Of a stretch of DNA of 64,000 bases, positions 9,391-19,654 are shown piece by piece. Each line of letters opens with the position of its first letter. The first letter of the stretch is position 1. The notes beneath the pieces were generated by a model that saw only the letters and a list, made by a program, of their open reading frames with translations, made no database searches and was not told the origin of the DNA. This DNA comes from Sneathiella marina (lineage in GTDB: Bacteria; Pseudomonadota; Alphaproteobacteria; Sneathiellales; Sneathiellaceae), in assembly GCF_023746535.1 (NCBI RefSeq), contig NZ_CP098747.1, positions 2,068,501 to 2,132,500 of the forward strand. The letters are read 5' to 3'. Made by a program: the position numbers and the translations under genes.

Positions 9391-10416
9391 TTAAGCAGAA
9401 AAACAATGCCGTAATGCATCTGCTGCCTGCCGGAGAGCTTTGTCTGCAGCCGGCAGGACCGCAGTAAGCGACACGAACCCGTGGACCATCCCGTCATAGC
9501 GGATAACACCAACAGGTACTTCACAGTTGCCTAGTGCTTTTGCATATTCTTCTGCTTCATCCCGTAACGGATCAAAGCCAGCTGTGATCACCAAGGCGGA
9601 CGGCAAGTTCGCAAGATCCGGGTTGAGCAGGGGAGAGGCTCGATAATCGTCACGCTCTGCCACGGAGTTCAGATATAAGTCGCGATAATTCTCCATTCGC
9701 TCTGTGCTTAAAAAAAAGCCTTTTGAGAATAGTTTGTGACTTCGGCTATCAAAATATGCGGTTGTCGTTGGATAAAAAAGTAACTGGAATACTGGTAAAG
9801 GCAGTTGTTGCCGTTTTGCTTCCTGTGCCGTTACAATAGCAAGGCATCCACCTGAGCTGTCGCCCCCAACGGCGATTTTGTCTTGCATAAAGCCATATTC
9901 AGCCCCGTGAGACTGCACCCATTTAAAAACTGCTATGGAATCATCAATCGCTGCCGGAAATTTATTTTCCGGGGCCAGCCGATAGTCCACAGAAAGAACC
10001 GCAAAGTCACCGTATGCCGCTAATCTTGCGCATAAATCGTGATGGCTATCCAAGGATCCACGAATATACCCACCGCCATGAAAGTAAATAAGAACAGGCA
10101 AGGGGAGATCAGTGTTTGGTTTGTAACAACGAACATTTATCGGGCCGGAGCTACAGGGAACGGAAAAATTCTCAACTAGATGAACATGTGGGACTGGTCC
10201 GCCTAGAGCCAATGCAAGCTTTTCCATGCCAACCCTGTTGTCATTCAAGGTTTCCAGATTGACTGGTTTTGAAGACAAAGAATCCAGTAAGCACAGGAAA
10301 CGGGCTTTGTTGTCGAGTACAAGACCGTCAATTCGGCGACGCCTAAAAATATAAAACAGATCAAAAATACCTGTGGGCAGGCTTATAATCAGTTTTATAA
10401 GAAGACCTTGAATCAT
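9391..10416 (-). CDS. alpha/beta hydrolase, hormone-sensitive-lipase (HSL) family esterase
   Basis: 341-residue esterase. The HSL oxyanion-hole motif HGGGY is at 113-117, the nucleophile elbow GDSSGG at 185-190 (S187), the acid D282 in FDPLRDE, and the histidine H312 in MVHGF. The N-terminus has a short hydrophobic stretch that may be a membrane-associated cap rather than a signal. The natural ester substrate cannot be inferred. It converges on prfB; no clear intrinsic terminator was seen in the 80 bases between them. Confidence 0.88.
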   Translation of the reverse strand: MIQGLLIKLIISLPTGIFDLFYIFRRRRIDGLVLDNKARFLCLLDSLSSKPVNLETLNDNRVGMEKLALALGGPVPHVHLVENFSVPCSSGPINVRCYKPNTDLPLPVLIYFHGGGYIRGSLDSHHDLCARLAAYGDFAVLSVDYRLAPENKFPAAIDDSIAVFKWVQSHGAEYGFMQDKIAVGGDSSGGCLAIVTAQEAKRQQLPLPVFQLLFYPTTTAYFDSRSHKLFSKGFFLSTERMENYRDLYLNSVAERDDYRASPLLNPDLANLPSALVITAGFDPLRDEAEEYAKALGNCEVPVGVIRYDGMVHGFVSLTAVLPAADKALRQAADALRHCFSA

Positions 10417-10491
10417 ATTCTGACAAAATTATTTTATGAATCCGGAGCGATCCAATTAAAAGCGGCGCCTAACTACTGATAACGTCAGTAA

Positions 10492-10845
10492 TTATCCTAC
10501 TTCACGCCCCGCTGAAGCCAAAGCAACCTGTTTGTCAGTGAAAATTTCTTGCAATTCACCAGTCTCGAACATTTCTCTCATAATGTCGCATCCGCCAACA
10601 AACTCACCCTTAACGTATAGCTGCGGAATTGTCGGCCATTGGCTGTATTCTTTAATGCCTTCACGAATGGCTGGGTCACTCAGAACATCTATACCTCTGA
10701 ATTTAATATTCAAATGCGACAAAATTTGAACGGCAGTAGCAGAAAAACCGCATTGTGGAAAAACGGCAGACCCCTTCATGAAGAGGACGACATCACCATT
10801 AGCAACTTCCTGGCTAATGCGATCTTTAGTAACTTCATCAAGCAT
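10492..10845 (-). CDS. grxD: monothiol glutaredoxin (Grx4 type)
   Basis: 117-residue monothiol glutaredoxin that binds a [2Fe-2S] cluster with glutathione and partners BolA proteins in iron-sulfur trafficking. The CGFS active site starts at C32 (FPQCGFS). The glutathione-binding WPTIPQLY and GGCDI motifs follow. It is the last gene of the purine-bolA-grxD operon, 30 bases after bolA, and the direct bolA neighbourhood supports the cluster-sharing role. Confidence 0.95.
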   Translation of the reverse strand: MLDEVTKDRISQEVANGDVVLFMKGSAVFPQCGFSATAVQILSHLNIKFRGIDVLSDPAIREGIKEYSQWPTIPQLYVKGEFVGGCDIMREMFETGELQEIFTDKQVALASAGREVG

Positions 10846-10875
10846 TTGATAATCCTTTTTAATGTTAAATCTTAA

Positions 10876-11118
10876 TTATGCCTTTGGCGCAGATGTCTGC
10901 AACGCGAGGGCATGGAGAGCTTCGCCCATATTTCCCTGCAAAGCTTCATAAACCATTTGATGTTGTCGAACCCTTGGCAGGCCCTCAAAACTGGCTGAAA
11001 CGACCATCGCAGCGTAGTGATCACCATCGCCGCGTAGATCTGTAATTTCAACATCGGCATCGGGGATACCTTGTTTTATCAAACGTTCTATTTCACTTGC
11101 ATCCATTGCCATGGACAA
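10876..11118 (-). CDS. bolA: BolA family protein
   Basis: 80-residue BolA fold protein. Visible family features are the N-terminal DASEIERLI helix, the GDGDHY loop, VVSASFEG and the helix RVRQHQMVYEAL. BolA proteins form heterodimers with CGFS glutaredoxins around a [2Fe-2S] cluster. It sits between purL (6 bases upstream) and the CGFS glutaredoxin gene (30 bases downstream). Alternative in-frame ATGs at the second and third Met codons would shorten it only slightly. Confidence 0.93.
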   Translation of the reverse strand: MSMAMDASEIERLIKQGIPDADVEITDLRGDGDHYAAMVVSASFEGLPRVRQHQMVYEALQGNMGEALHALALQTSAPKA

Positions 11119-11124
11119 AAACTC

Positions 11125-13326
11125 CTATTTACGTGTCTGAACTGCCATTAATGAAGGCAACCAGTTTGCATGTTCTTGCCTCAACATATCAAGGGATATG
11201 GTCAAAGCACCAGCAATTTTCAATTCATTATGACCGATCGTTCCAAGTCGTTGAAGTGAAACCTCCGCTTTTTCGGCCATTTTGAGAACATCATCACATT
11301 TCTCAGGGCTTATGGTTATCACATAACAGCCTTGATCTTCAGCAAAAAGCGCGGCATGAGGCGGTAAATCACCTGAAAGCGTGATATCTGCACCCAAATT
11401 TCCAGATAAGGCCATTTCAGACAGCGCCACAGCAAGGCCGCCATCAGAAACGTCATGAGCCGCGGTCACTAAATCTGAGTTGATAATATTTCTCAGGAAA
11501 TCGCCATTTTTTCGCTCATCAGACAAATTAACGACGGGCGGTGCGCCGGCCTCCCGGCCTTCGATCTCCCGTAAGTAAATTGACTGCCCCATATGACCTG
11601 TTTGGGTTCCGAGCAAAAGAACCACATCACCTGCGCTTTTAAACGCCAATGTTGTCATTTTGGATGTGTCTTGAAGCAACCCGACACCGCCTATTGCCGG
11701 AGTAGGGTGAATGCCCTGACCGTTTGTTTCATTATAGAGGGAGACATTGCCTGAAATTACCGGAAAATCCAGTGTTTCACAGGCGTCCCGCATGCCATCG
11801 ATGCAACCGACGAACTGGCCCATGATATCCGGGCGTTCCGGGTTTCCGAAATTTAAGCAATCGGTTATGGCAAGGGGTTGGGCACCGGTTGCCGTAATAT
11901 TGCGCCAAACTTCAGCAACAGCTTGCGCGCCGCCAGATTGTGGGTCGGCGAAACAATATCGGGGCGTACAATCAGTTGTGATGGCAAGCGCCTTTTCTGT
12001 ATCATGAATTCGGACAACAGCAGCATCCCCGCCCGGACGTTGGATAGTATCCCCCATGACCATGTGATCATATTGTTCCCAAATCCATTTTCGGCTGGCG
12101 ATTTCAGAGGAGCCCATAATCTTGAGCAATACCTGCCCCAAATCATTGGGAGCGGCTACATCTTCAGCAGTAATGACAGCGGGAGCCTCAGTTTTTACCC
12201 AGGGCCGGTCATATTCAGGGGCTGCGTCCGCGAGAGGTGCAACGGGAAGGTCCGCAACGGTCCCGCCATGCATTGTCAGGACCATTCGTCCTGTATCGGT
12301 GACTTTCCCAATAACTGAAAAATCCAGCTCCCATTTCTCAAAAATCTTGCGGGCTTCTTCCTCACGGCCTGGTTTCAGGACCATGAGCATTCGCTCCTGG
12401 CTTTCCGACAGCATAATTTCATAGGGTGTCATGGCTTCTTCACGCATCGGTACTAAATCAAGATTTAGCTCAATTCCGACGCCGCCTTTATCAGCCATTT
12501 CAAAGGATGAGGACGTCAGACCGGCAGCCCCCATATCCTGAATCGCAACAATGGCATCAGTTGCCATCAGTTCAAGGCAGGCTTCCAGCAGGAGTTTTTC
12601 CGTAAATGGATCGCCGACTTGAACTGTTGGCCGCTTCTCATCACTGTCATCATCAAATTCTGCTGACGCCATGGTGGCACCATGAATTCCATCGCGGCCC
12701 GTCTTCGATCCGACATAGACAACTGGATTTCCAACGCCGGCAGCTGCCGAATAGAATATATTGTCAGTATCCGCCAAACCAACTGTCATGGCATTCACGA
12801 GGATATTTCCATCATAAGAGGGGTGAAAATTTGTTTCTCCTCCAACGGTTGGAACGCCCATGCAGTTCCCATAACCGCCGATACCGGCAACAACTCCCGC
12901 CAATAAATGCCGGGTCTTTGAGTGATCGGCGCTTCCAAATCGCAGCGCATTCATATTTGCTATCGGCCGGGCGCCCATGGTGAAAACATCTCTCATAATC
13001 CCGCCGACACCCGTAGCCGCTCCTTGATAGGGTTCGATGAATGAGGGGTGATTATGGCTTTCCATTTTGAATATGGCCGCCTGTCCGTCTCCGATATCGA
13101 TAACACCAGCATTTTCACCGGGTCCGCAAATCACCCACGGCGCATCTGTTGGAAGTGTTTTTAGCCATTTCTTGGACGATTTATAGGAGCAATGTTCACT
13201 CCACATAACAGAAAAAATCCCGAGTTCCGTCAGGTTGGGCGTTCGACCTAATATGGAAAGGACTTCTTCATACTCGCCCTCTGTCAAACCATGCTCAGCA
13301 ACAATATCTTGGGTGATTTCATTCAT
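11125..13326 (-). CDS. purL: phosphoribosylformylglycinamidine synthase subunit PurL
   Basis: 733-residue small-type PurL, the ATP-dependent synthetase subunit of FGAM synthase, which acts with PurS and PurQ in de novo purine synthesis. Expected glycine-rich nucleotide and Mg-binding segments are present (HSDH-type region near [10 protein letters not shown] at about 43-52, and ESHNHPSF at about 89-96). Length agrees with the three-subunit form, and both partners lie just upstream in the same operon. The spacing to purQ is 8 bases. Confidence 0.97.
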   Translation of the reverse strand: MNEITQDIVAEHGLTEGEYEEVLSILGRTPNLTELGIFSVMWSEHCSYKSSKKWLKTLPTDAPWVICGPGENAGVIDIGDGQAAIFKMESHNHPSFIEPYQGAATGVGGIMRDVFTMGARPIANMNALRFGSADHSKTRHLLAGVVAGIGGYGNCMGVPTVGGETNFHPSYDGNILVNAMTVGLADTDNIFYSAAAGVGNPVVYVGSKTGRDGIHGATMASAEFDDDSDEKRPTVQVGDPFTEKLLLEACLELMATDAIVAIQDMGAAGLTSSSFEMADKGGVGIELNLDLVPMREEAMTPYEIMLSESQERMLMVLKPGREEEARKIFEKWELDFSVIGKVTDTGRMVLTMHGGTVADLPVAPLADAAPEYDRPWVKTEAPAVITAEDVAAPNDLGQVLLKIMGSSEIASRKWIWEQYDHMVMGDTIQRPGGDAAVVRIHDTEKALAITTDCTPRYCFADPQSGGAQAVAEVWRNITATGAQPLAITDCLNFGNPERPDIMGQFVGCIDGMRDACETLDFPVISGNVSLYNETNGQGIHPTPAIGGVGLLQDTSKMTTLAFKSAGDVVLLLGTQTGHMGQSIYLREIEGREAGAPPVVNLSDERKNGDFLRNIINSDLVTAAHDVSDGGLAVALSEMALSGNLGADITLSGDLPPHAALFAEDQGCYVITISPEKCDDVLKMAEKAEVSLQRLGTIGHNELKIAGALTISLDMLRQEHANWLPSLMAVQTRK

Positions 13327-13334
13327 GTTTTTAC

Positions 13335-14024
13335 TCAGGCGATAGAATTCACGAGATTATCGAAAAAGCTCTTGCCGTCGGTTCCCCCGAGAGCATCGCT
13401 TATTAATCGTTCCGGATGCGGCATTAAACCTAGAACATTCCCTGCTTTATTATATATGCCCGCGATATTCCCCAATGAACCGTTGGGATTTGCATCTTCA
13501 GTAAGCTCACCGCTTTGCGTTGCATATTTAAAGGCAATCTGTCCTTCACCCTCGAGTTCATCCAGAGTTTCCTGATCGGCGAAATAATTACCGTCATGAT
13601 GAGCAATTGGAAACCGAACAACCTGACCCTGTTTGAACGAACCGACAAATCGATTGTTTTCCGACGTAACCAATAAGTCCACATCTTTGCAGACGAAACT
13701 CTGATCAGCGTTACGGAGGAGGGCACCCGGTAACATTCCGGTTTCCGTCGCGATTTGAAATCCGTTACAGATGGCCACAACCGGGGTTCCATTCTGTGCT
13801 TTTTTGACCACCTCCCGCATAACAGGAGAATTGGCAGCCATGGCACCGCATCTAAGATAGTCACCGTAGGAAAATCCACCGGGAATCGCAATTAGATCTG
13901 TTTCGGGAAGCTCGCTGTCTCCATGCCAGACCATATCGGGTTCAGCATCCATGGAAGCGGCAAGGGCAACTTTTAAATCACGATCGCAATTTGAACCAGG
14001 AAAAACGATAACAGAAGCTTTCAT
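13335..14024 (-). CDS. purQ: phosphoribosylformylglycinamidine synthase subunit PurQ
   Basis: 229-residue class I glutamine amidotransferase subunit that releases ammonia for PurL. The nucleophile is C86 in VAICNGFQ, with [13 protein letters not shown] as the oxyanion region and the His/Glu of the triad in MPHPER. I choose ATG at 14024, which has AGAGGA about 9 bases upstream and gives the canonical N-terminus [14 protein letters not shown] at 14048 overlapping the purS stop would add eight residues and is less likely. Confidence 0.95.
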   Translation of the reverse strand: MKASVIVFPGSNCDRDLKVALAASMDAEPDMVWHGDSELPETDLIAIPGGFSYGDYLRCGAMAANSPVMREVVKKAQNGTPVVAICNGFQIATETGMLPGALLRNADQSFVCKDVDLLVTSENNRFVGSFKQGQVVRFPIAHHDGNYFADQETLDELEGEGQIAFKYATQSGELTEDANPNGSLGNIAGIYNKAGNVLGLMPHPERLISDALGGTDGKSFFDNLVNSIA

Positions 14025-14044
14025 GGCAGGAAGGTCCTCTTTCT

Positions 14045-14287
14045 TCAATCAATCAGTTCAATGGAATAATTTTCAATGACAGTATTTGCAAGGAGCTGCT
14101 GACACATTTTGTCAATTTCCGTCTCAGCGGTTTCCTTGCTCATATCAGTCAGATCCAGCTCAATCGTTTTCCCTTGCCGTACATCGAGAACAGACTCGAA
14201 ACCCAGGCCATGAAGAGAATTGGAAATGGCTTTTCCTTGCGGATCTAAAACACCATTTTTTAATGAAATATGGACTCGTGCTTTCAT
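14045..14287 (-). CDS. purS: phosphoribosylformylglycinamidine synthase subunit PurS
   Basis: 80-residue PurS, the small subunit that bridges PurL and PurQ in FGAM synthase. The N-terminal KARVHISLKNGVLDPQGKAI and the later VLDVRQGK region are typical. It stops 20 bases before purQ, and is separated from purC by a short terminator-like hairpin, so its level may be set separately from purC. Confidence 0.94.
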   Translation of the reverse strand: MKARVHISLKNGVLDPQGKAISNSLHGLGFESVLDVRQGKTIELDLTDMSKETAETEIDKMCQQLLANTVIENYSIELID

Positions 14288-14300
14288 TTCATACTCACCT

Positions 14301-14327
14301 AAAAAGAAAAGGCGCTTTGACGCGCCT
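14301..14327 (-). terminator. terminator-like hairpin between purC and purS
   Basis: Read on the minus strand, AGGCGC (14327-14322) and GCGCCT (14315-14310) form a 6-bp GC-rich stem around GTCAAA, followed by TTTTCTTTTT. This is a textbook intrinsic terminator placed inside the operon. The purC stop codon TAG (14328-14326) overlaps the 5' arm, so ribosomes finishing purC would disturb the stem. Confidence 0.7.
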
Positions 14328-15090
14328 ATTGGATTGCAGTTGAACCTTTTAAATCTCCGGGGCCACTTTCCGGCATAATTCCGAGCCGGCGAGCGACTTC
14401 CTGATATGCGTCTTCAACTCCGCCTAGATCACGGCGAAATCTATCTTTATCCAGCTTCTTGTCCGTCGTGGCATCCCAAAGCCGGCAATTGTCAGGGCTG
14501 ATTTCATCGGCCAGTATAATTTGAACTTCTTCGCCATCATAAAGGCGTCCGAATTCCAGCTTAAAATCGATAAGCCGGATACCAATTGCCGTAAATAACC
14601 CCAGCAGAAAATCGTTTACGCGAAGTGTTTGGCTCATAATATCGTCCAGCTCAAGCGGGTTCGCCCAGCCAAATGCCGTAATATGCTCTTCCGATACAAT
14701 TGGATCATTCAATTCATCGGATTTAAAACAATATTCCACGATCGTCCGGGGAAGGGGTGTTCCCTCTGCTATTCCCAGTCTTTTGCATATGGAACCGGCT
14801 GCAACATTCCTGACAATAACCTCGACGGGTATGATATCTACTTCCTTAATCAGCTGTTCGCGCATATTAAGACGTCGAATGAAATGATTATGAATGCCGA
14901 TATCAGACAGCTTTGTCATCAGATGTTCTGAAATACGATTATTCAAAACTCCCTTACCGGTTACCGTCGATTTTTTCTCACCATTAAATGCAGTGGCATC
15001 GTCTTTAAAATACTGAACAAGTGTGCCAGGTTCCGGTCCTTCAAAAAGAACCTTTGCCTTGCCTTCGTAGACACGTCTACGTCGGGTCAT
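14326..15090 (-). CDS. purC: phosphoribosylaminoimidazole-succinocarboxamide synthase
   Basis: 254-residue SAICAR synthase that ligates aspartate to CAIR using ATP. Visible motifs include the N-terminal YEGKAKVLF (ATP-binding), [18 protein letters not shown] and [15 protein letters not shown] near the C-terminal half. It is the first gene of the minus-strand purine operon; its promoter should lie in the 298-bp gap shared with the ATPase-inhibitor gene. Confidence 0.96.
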   Translation of the reverse strand: MTRRRRVYEGKAKVLFEGPEPGTLVQYFKDDATAFNGEKKSTVTGKGVLNNRISEHLMTKLSDIGIHNHFIRRLNMREQLIKEVDIIPVEVIVRNVAAGSICKRLGIAEGTPLPRTIVEYCFKSDELNDPIVSEEHITAFGWANPLELDDIMSQTLRVNDFLLGLFTAIGIRLIDFKLEFGRLYDGEEVQIILADEISPDNCRLWDATTDKKLDKDRFRRDLGGVEDAYQEVARRLGIMPESGPGDLKGSTAIQ

Positions 15091-15388
15091 GGATGTAACT
15101 CCAACTTATTGAAGAGGCGGGTTTGCGCCTGTATTACGGTTAAGACATCGTCAATATGAAACCTTCAGAGGTATCTCGTCTTTGTCTTGCCCAAAACCTT
15201 CGTTTCAAGCAAGCGGAACATAATTCAGATATCCCGTAAATACAACCATTCCCGGGCGTGAAAAGCATGATTATTTTTAAAAAAAATCTTGTAGCACTAG
15301 GCGTTGAACGCCATCTTAGGTATAAGGATAGTTAACAGGTTGAAATTAATTAAGTTTACAGAATTATTGAAATGCTAGGAATGAAGTT

Positions 15389-15712
15389 ATGGCAGGTTTA
15401 GACGATCTCAAAAAAGGCCACGAAAGCAAATTTGCTCATGATCAGGATCTGGAATTCAAAATCATGGCGCGCCGCAACAAACTGTTGGGCTTATGGGCCG
15501 CAGATTTAATGGATCTTCAGGGTGATGCCGCAGATGCCTATGCCAAGGAAGTTGTTATTTCTGATTTGGAAGAAAAAGGCGACGATGATGTATTTCGAAA
15601 AGTACGCGGTGATTTGACAGATAAAGGTGTCGAAATGTCCGATCACAGAATTCGGCGGCAAATGGAAGAATTGATGGGGACGGCCCGGGACCAACTCATG
15701 AACGAAAGCTAA
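15389..15712 (+). CDS. F1-ATPase inhibitor subunit zeta (DUF1476)
   Basis: 107-residue alphaproteobacterial zeta-type protein. Family knowledge from Paracoccus is that the N-terminal segment inserts into F1-ATPase and blocks reverse (hydrolytic) rotation. Visible here are the charged helical N-terminus (LDDLKKGHESKFAHDQ), the RRNKLLGLWAADLMDL helix and the C-terminal four-helix-bundle portion. It is divergent from purC and ends at a strong terminator shared with purB. The 298-bp upstream gap contains a short palindrome at 15300-15312 of unknown meaning. Confidence 0.9.
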   Translation: MAGLDDLKKGHESKFAHDQDLEFKIMARRNKLLGLWAADLMDLQGDAADAYAKEVVISDLEEKGDDDVFRKVRGDLTDKGVEMSDHRIRRQMEELMGTARDQLMNES

Positions 15713-15727
15713 AACGTCAAAATGAGC

Positions 15728-15760
15728 GAGGAGCGCAGTATTCCTGCGCTCCTTCATTTT
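15728..15760. terminator. bidirectional intrinsic terminator
   Basis: GGAGCGCAG (15730-15738) pairs perfectly with CTGCGCTCC (15744-15752) around a five-base loop, with further A-T and G-T pairs at the base. It is followed by TTCATTTTTA in the plus direction. It separates the zeta inhibitor gene from the convergent purB gene. Confidence 0.85.
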
Positions 15761-17055
15761 TAGTCGCCAAACACACGCTTGAAAATAGTTGATACATGTT
15801 TGGTGTGATATTCCAAATCAAAAACACCTTCTATATCCTCAGCAGATAATGCGGCCATAACTTCTTCATCGCCTTTAAGCAGCTCCATGAAATCTGCTCC
15901 CTCGCGCCAAACCCGCATGGCGTTTCGTTGTACCAACCGATAAGCATCTTCACGGCTAATGCCTGCTTGGGTTAAGGCCAACAAAACACGCTGAGAATGA
16001 ATGAGGCCGCCCAGCTTATTCATATTTGCCATCATGTTTTCAGGGTAGATCACCAGCTTCTCAATTACAGAAGTCAGACGGGCGAGAGCAAAATCCAGGG
16101 TAATAGTCGCATCCGGGCCGATGCCTCGCTCTACAGATGAATGAGAGATGTCGCGTTCATGCCATAACGCGACGTTTTCCATGGCCGGAATGGTTGCCAT
16201 ACGAACCAGTCGGGCAAGTCCCGTCAGGTTTTCAGTGAGAATTGGGTTACGTTTATGAGGCATTGCGGAAGAACCTTTTTGGCCAGGCGCAAAATATTCT
16301 TCAGCTTCCAATACTTCCGTCCGCTGTAAATGTCTAATTTCAACTGCCAACCGTTCAACGGAACTGGCTATCACACCGAGGGTCGCGAAGAACATCGCAT
16401 GCCGATCACGGGGAATAACCTGTGTGGAAGCTGGTTCAGCGGTTAACCCGAGTGCTTTTGCAACATGCTCTTCTACAAAGGGATCTATGTTGGCAAAAGT
16501 ACCCACCGCTCCGGAGATCGCACATGTGGCTATGTCTTCACGCGCATGTAATAAACGGGTGCGGTTTCGGTTAAATTCTGCATAGGCTTGGGCCATTTTA
16601 AGGCCAAATGTAATCGGTTCAGCATGGATACCGTGGGAACGACCGACACATACATCATCCTGATGTTTAATTGCCTTAGCTTTCAATGTTTCAAGAAGTC
16701 TATCCATATCCTCAAGAAGGATGTCTGTCGCCTTTGTCAGCTGAACAGAGAGGCAGGTGTCCAGAACGTCAGAAGAGGTCATGCCCTGATGCACGAAACG
16801 CGCGTCATCACCGACATATTCCGCAAGATTGGTTAGGAATGCGATTACATCGTGTTTCGTTTCCCGCTCGATTTCATCAATTCTATCAATATCAAATTGT
16901 CCACGTTCCCAGACTGCTTTTGCGGCAGTTTCAGGTATAACACCTAATTTCGCTTGTGCATCACAGGCATGAGCCTCAATTTCAAACCAAATGCGGAACT
17001 TGCTTTCAGGTTCCCAAATGGCAGTCATTTCGGGTCGGGCATAACGGGGAATCAT
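15760..17055 (-). CDS. purB: adenylosuccinate lyase
   Basis: 431-residue lyase of the fumarase/aspartase superfamily that acts twice in purine synthesis (SAICAR to AICAR, adenylosuccinate to AMP). The superfamily signature SSAMPHKRNP is present, as are QGMTSSDVLDT and the substrate loop around VGRSHGIHAEP. Start is ATG 17055 (MIPRYARPEM), with AAGGTACC upstream; a start ten codons earlier adds a hydrophobic extension not typical of the family. Its promoter lies in the 145-bp gap before radC. Confidence 0.95.
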   Translation of the reverse strand: MIPRYARPEMTAIWEPESKFRIWFEIEAHACDAQAKLGVIPETAAKAVWERGQFDIDRIDEIERETKHDVIAFLTNLAEYVGDDARFVHQGMTSSDVLDTCLSVQLTKATDILLEDMDRLLETLKAKAIKHQDDVCVGRSHGIHAEPITFGLKMAQAYAEFNRNRTRLLHAREDIATCAISGAVGTFANIDPFVEEHVAKALGLTAEPASTQVIPRDRHAMFFATLGVIASSVERLAVEIRHLQRTEVLEAEEYFAPGQKGSSAMPHKRNPILTENLTGLARLVRMATIPAMENVALWHERDISHSSVERGIGPDATITLDFALARLTSVIEKLVIYPENMMANMNKLGGLIHSQRVLLALTQAGISREDAYRLVQRNAMRVWREGADFMELLKGDEEVMAALSAEDIEGVFDLEYHTKHVSTIFKRVFGD

Positions 17056-17200
17056 AATGAGGTACCTTATGAAGGGAAAAAGCAAAAAGCGCCTTTTCGA
17101 TGGTTTGGATTATTCGAAGACTGACTAGCAGAGATGCTTTGGAAGCTCAACACCTTCTCTTTAAATTTTGGAGTAGTTAAATTCCAACAACTAAGTAAAT

Positions 17201-17980
17201 TTAAAAAAGACCTAAAGATTTCATGCTTGTTTGTTCTTCGCTACTAACGATTAAATGATCATGAATTTTGATATTTAGAGCCTTTGCAGCAACGAGAATT
17301 TCTTTTGTCATTTCAATATCTGCTTTGGAGGGGGTTGTGTCTCCTGACGGATGATTATGGACAAGTATTAAGGATGTTGCACAGAGTTCCAGAGCCCGCT
17401 TTACAACTTCACGGGGATATACGGCGGTATGATTTACGGTTCCGGATTGTTGTACCTCGTCTGATATCAAATGGTTCTTGTTATTCAGGAAGAGTATTCT
17501 GAAATGCTCAATTTTTTTATCTCCCATAACGGCCTGACAATAATCTTGTAGCGCTTGCCATGAACTGAGGACATTTTTCTTTTCCACTTTACTACGAAGC
17601 AATTTTTGTCCCAATGTCTCAGCTACTTTTAAAGTGGCGATAACGGCATCCCCAACTTTGTCTATTTTTCGAAGAACCTGTGGTTCTGCGGACAAAACAT
17701 TTGCAAGATTTCCAAACTCAGAAATGAGGAGTTTAGCCAGCGGTTTTGTATCACGGCGGGGAATTGCGGCATACAGCAGCATTTCGAGAATTTCGTAGTC
17801 GGCAAGACTGTTCGCGCCAGAAGTTAAAATTCGGGTTCGCATCCGCTCCCGGTGGCCAATTTTGTCAGAGCTATTTTTTAACGCAGCCGAGTTATTTTCC
17901 TCTAGCCCAAAAACATAATGCGTTGGCTCAAGTTCCTTGAGGCGGAATTTTTCTTCAGTCGATTTCCGTTTAGATGGCAT
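17201..17980 (-). CDS. radC: RadC/JAB-domain DNA repair-associated protein
   Basis: 259-residue RadC. An N-terminal helix-hairpin-helix-like region (about 40-120, with HRERMRTRIL) precedes a C-terminal MPN/JAB metal-binding domain with LILVHNHPSGDTTPSKAD. Despite the name, a direct role in recombinational repair is doubtful across the family. ATG at 17980 overlaps the 3' end of map by 11 bases, which suggests translational coupling; an upstream start would run deep into map. Confidence 0.92.
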   Translation of the reverse strand: MPSKRKSTEEKFRLKELEPTHYVFGLEENNSAALKNSSDKIGHRERMRTRILTSGANSLADYEILEMLLYAAIPRRDTKPLAKLLISEFGNLANVLSAEPQVLRKIDKVGDAVIATLKVAETLGQKLLRSKVEKKNVLSSWQALQDYCQAVMGDKKIEHFRILFLNNKNHLISDEVQQSGTVNHTAVYPREVVKRALELCATSLILVHNHPSGDTTPSKADIEMTKEILVAAKALNIKIHDHLIVSSEEQTSMKSLGLF

Positions 17981-18794
17981 AGGGTGGACAATCAAGGCCA
18001 CGCGGTGATTTTGTAAAAATCTCATAGCCCGTATCTGTAACACCTAACGAATGTTCAAACTGAGCAGACAATTTGCGGTCTTTCGTTACGGCAGTCCAGC
18101 CGTCCTCAAGAACTTTTACTTGCCAAGTTCCCAGATTGATCATGGGTTCAATCGTAAAAATCATTCCTGCTCGCAATTCAGTTCCTTCACCCGGAGTGCC
18201 ATAATGAACAATGTTCGGGACATCGTGGAAAACCTGACCAAGACCATGACCGCAAAAATCCCGGACTACGGAACATCTTTTGCCTTCAGCATAATTTTGA
18301 ATGGCATACCCAATATCGCCTGTTGTAGCACCAGGTTTGACCACTTCTATGCCTTTCATCAAGCATTTATATGTAATATCAATAAGACGCGAGGATTTGA
18401 CATTGACTTTTCCAACCGTAAACATTCGGCTGGTATCTCCGTGCCAACCATCCAGGGTAGGGGTCACGTCGATATTCAACACATCGCCTTCTTTTAGTTT
18501 TTTAGGGCCAGGTATTCCGTGACACACTACGTGATTAATCGATGTGCAAATTGATTTTGGAAACCCTCTATAATTCAAGGGTGCGCAAACACCCCCACGC
18601 TCCGTAATAAAATCGTGGCAAAGAGTATTGAGATGGTCGGTCGTAACCCCCGGTAAAACATGTTCTGTGATCATATCCAATGTTTCGGCGGCAAGCTGAC
18701 CGGCTTTTCGCATTCCTTCAAACCCTTCGGGACCATGAAGTTTTATAACGCCAGTGTTACGTTCAGGTGTGTCTTTACTATTAACATATTTCAT
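17970..18794 (-). CDS. map: type I methionine aminopeptidase
   Basis: 274-residue enzyme that removes initiator methionine from nascent proteins. The five metal ligands are in place: D109 (NIDV), D120 (HGDTS), H183 (CGHGLG), E216 (TIEPM) and E247 (QFEHS), with H92 in VCHGIP as the substrate-contacting histidine. The protein carries about 12 extra N-terminal residues compared with the E. coli enzyme. It is transcribed toward radC with an 11-base overlap. Confidence 0.96.
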   Translation of the reverse strand: MKYVNSKDTPERNTGVIKLHGPEGFEGMRKAGQLAAETLDMITEHVLPGVTTDHLNTLCHDFITERGGVCAPLNYRGFPKSICTSINHVVCHGIPGPKKLKEGDVLNIDVTPTLDGWHGDTSRMFTVGKVNVKSSRLIDITYKCLMKGIEVVKPGATTGDIGYAIQNYAEGKRCSVVRDFCGHGLGQVFHDVPNIVHYGTPGEGTELRAGMIFTIEPMINLGTWQVKVLEDGWTAVTKDRKLSAQFEHSLGVTDTGYEIFTKSPRGLDCPPYAI

Positions 18795-18843
18795 AATGGT
18801 TCATCTTTTTTAGAATATTACCCTATTTTACCGCGAAAAAAAG

Positions 18844-19545
18844 CTAATCTATTAACGGCTGGGCTGTTCCAAGTTCAATTTTATGGGTCGTTATATGACA
18901 GTCATAGCATAATATTTCAACGCCCATTTTTCGCGCAACTGTAAAAGCTTCGGCATAAGCTGGATCAATATCATGGGCGAGGGCGAAACCTTTGCAATCT
19001 TGTCTTTGAATCAAATAAAACATCACCGCTCTATGGCCATCTTTGACCATGTTTCCCAATTCTTTCAAATGCTTTGTCCCGCGAGACGTTACAGCATCGG
19101 GAAATTCAGCAAAATCTTCCTCGCGTTTTAATGTGACATTTTTTACTTCAACATAACAATCGGGTTTATCACTGTCGGACAGCAGAATATCGATCCGTGA
19201 GTTTTCCCCGTATTTAACCTCACGGCGAAGCGTATCATATCCGGTTAGGGAAGGTATTTTTGAAGCAGAGATTGACTCGGCTACAATTCCGTTTGGCAAG
19301 GATGTATTTATACCAACCAATCCGTTATCAATCTCTACAAGCTCCCAGCTATATTGAAGCTTTCGCTTGGGATTATTTGCTGGAGACAGCCAAACCGTAA
19401 GCCCGGGCTCCTTCAATCCCATCATTGACCCGGAATTTGCAACATGCGCTGTAACAATCCCTCCGTTTTCCAGCTCTACATCGCATAGAAATCTCTTATA
19501 TCGCTTGATCAATTGACCTCTTAACAGGGGGAATGGAAACTGCAT
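18844..19545 (-). CDS. sfsA: SfsA family protein (sugar fermentation stimulation homologue)
   Basis: 233-residue SfsA. An N-terminal OB-like part (LIKRYKRFLCDVEL, VTAHVANSGSMMGL) is followed by a nuclease-like fold with SRIDILLSD, CYVEVKNVTL and the EFPDAVTSRGTKHL segment. The E. coli protein binds DNA and influences maltose genes, but a biochemical role is not settled. The residues E-x-K in YVEVKNVT are typical of PD-(D/E)XK-like folds. Confidence 0.92.
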   Translation of the reverse strand: MQFPFPLLRGQLIKRYKRFLCDVELENGGIVTAHVANSGSMMGLKEPGLTVWLSPANNPKRKLQYSWELVEIDNGLVGINTSLPNGIVAESISASKIPSLTGYDTLRREVKYGENSRIDILLSDSDKPDCYVEVKNVTLKREEDFAEFPDAVTSRGTKHLKELGNMVKDGHRAVMFYLIQRQDCKGFALAHDIDPAYAEAFTVARKMGVEILCYDCHITTHKIELGTAQPLID

Positions 19546-19654
19546 GTGGACCTTTGGCGTAGTTGGCTGGATTTACACTATATACATTCATTTTAAACTG
19601 TTTATCTTCAAGAAAAAATACTTTTAAGAACAGGTAGAAATTTAGGAGTTGAGG

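Noticed and set aside
15300-15312. 13-bp palindrome GGCGTT-G-AACGCC between purC and the zeta inhibitor gene
   Set aside because: Perfect but short, with no neighbouring promoter elements that I can place; a regulator cannot be suggested.
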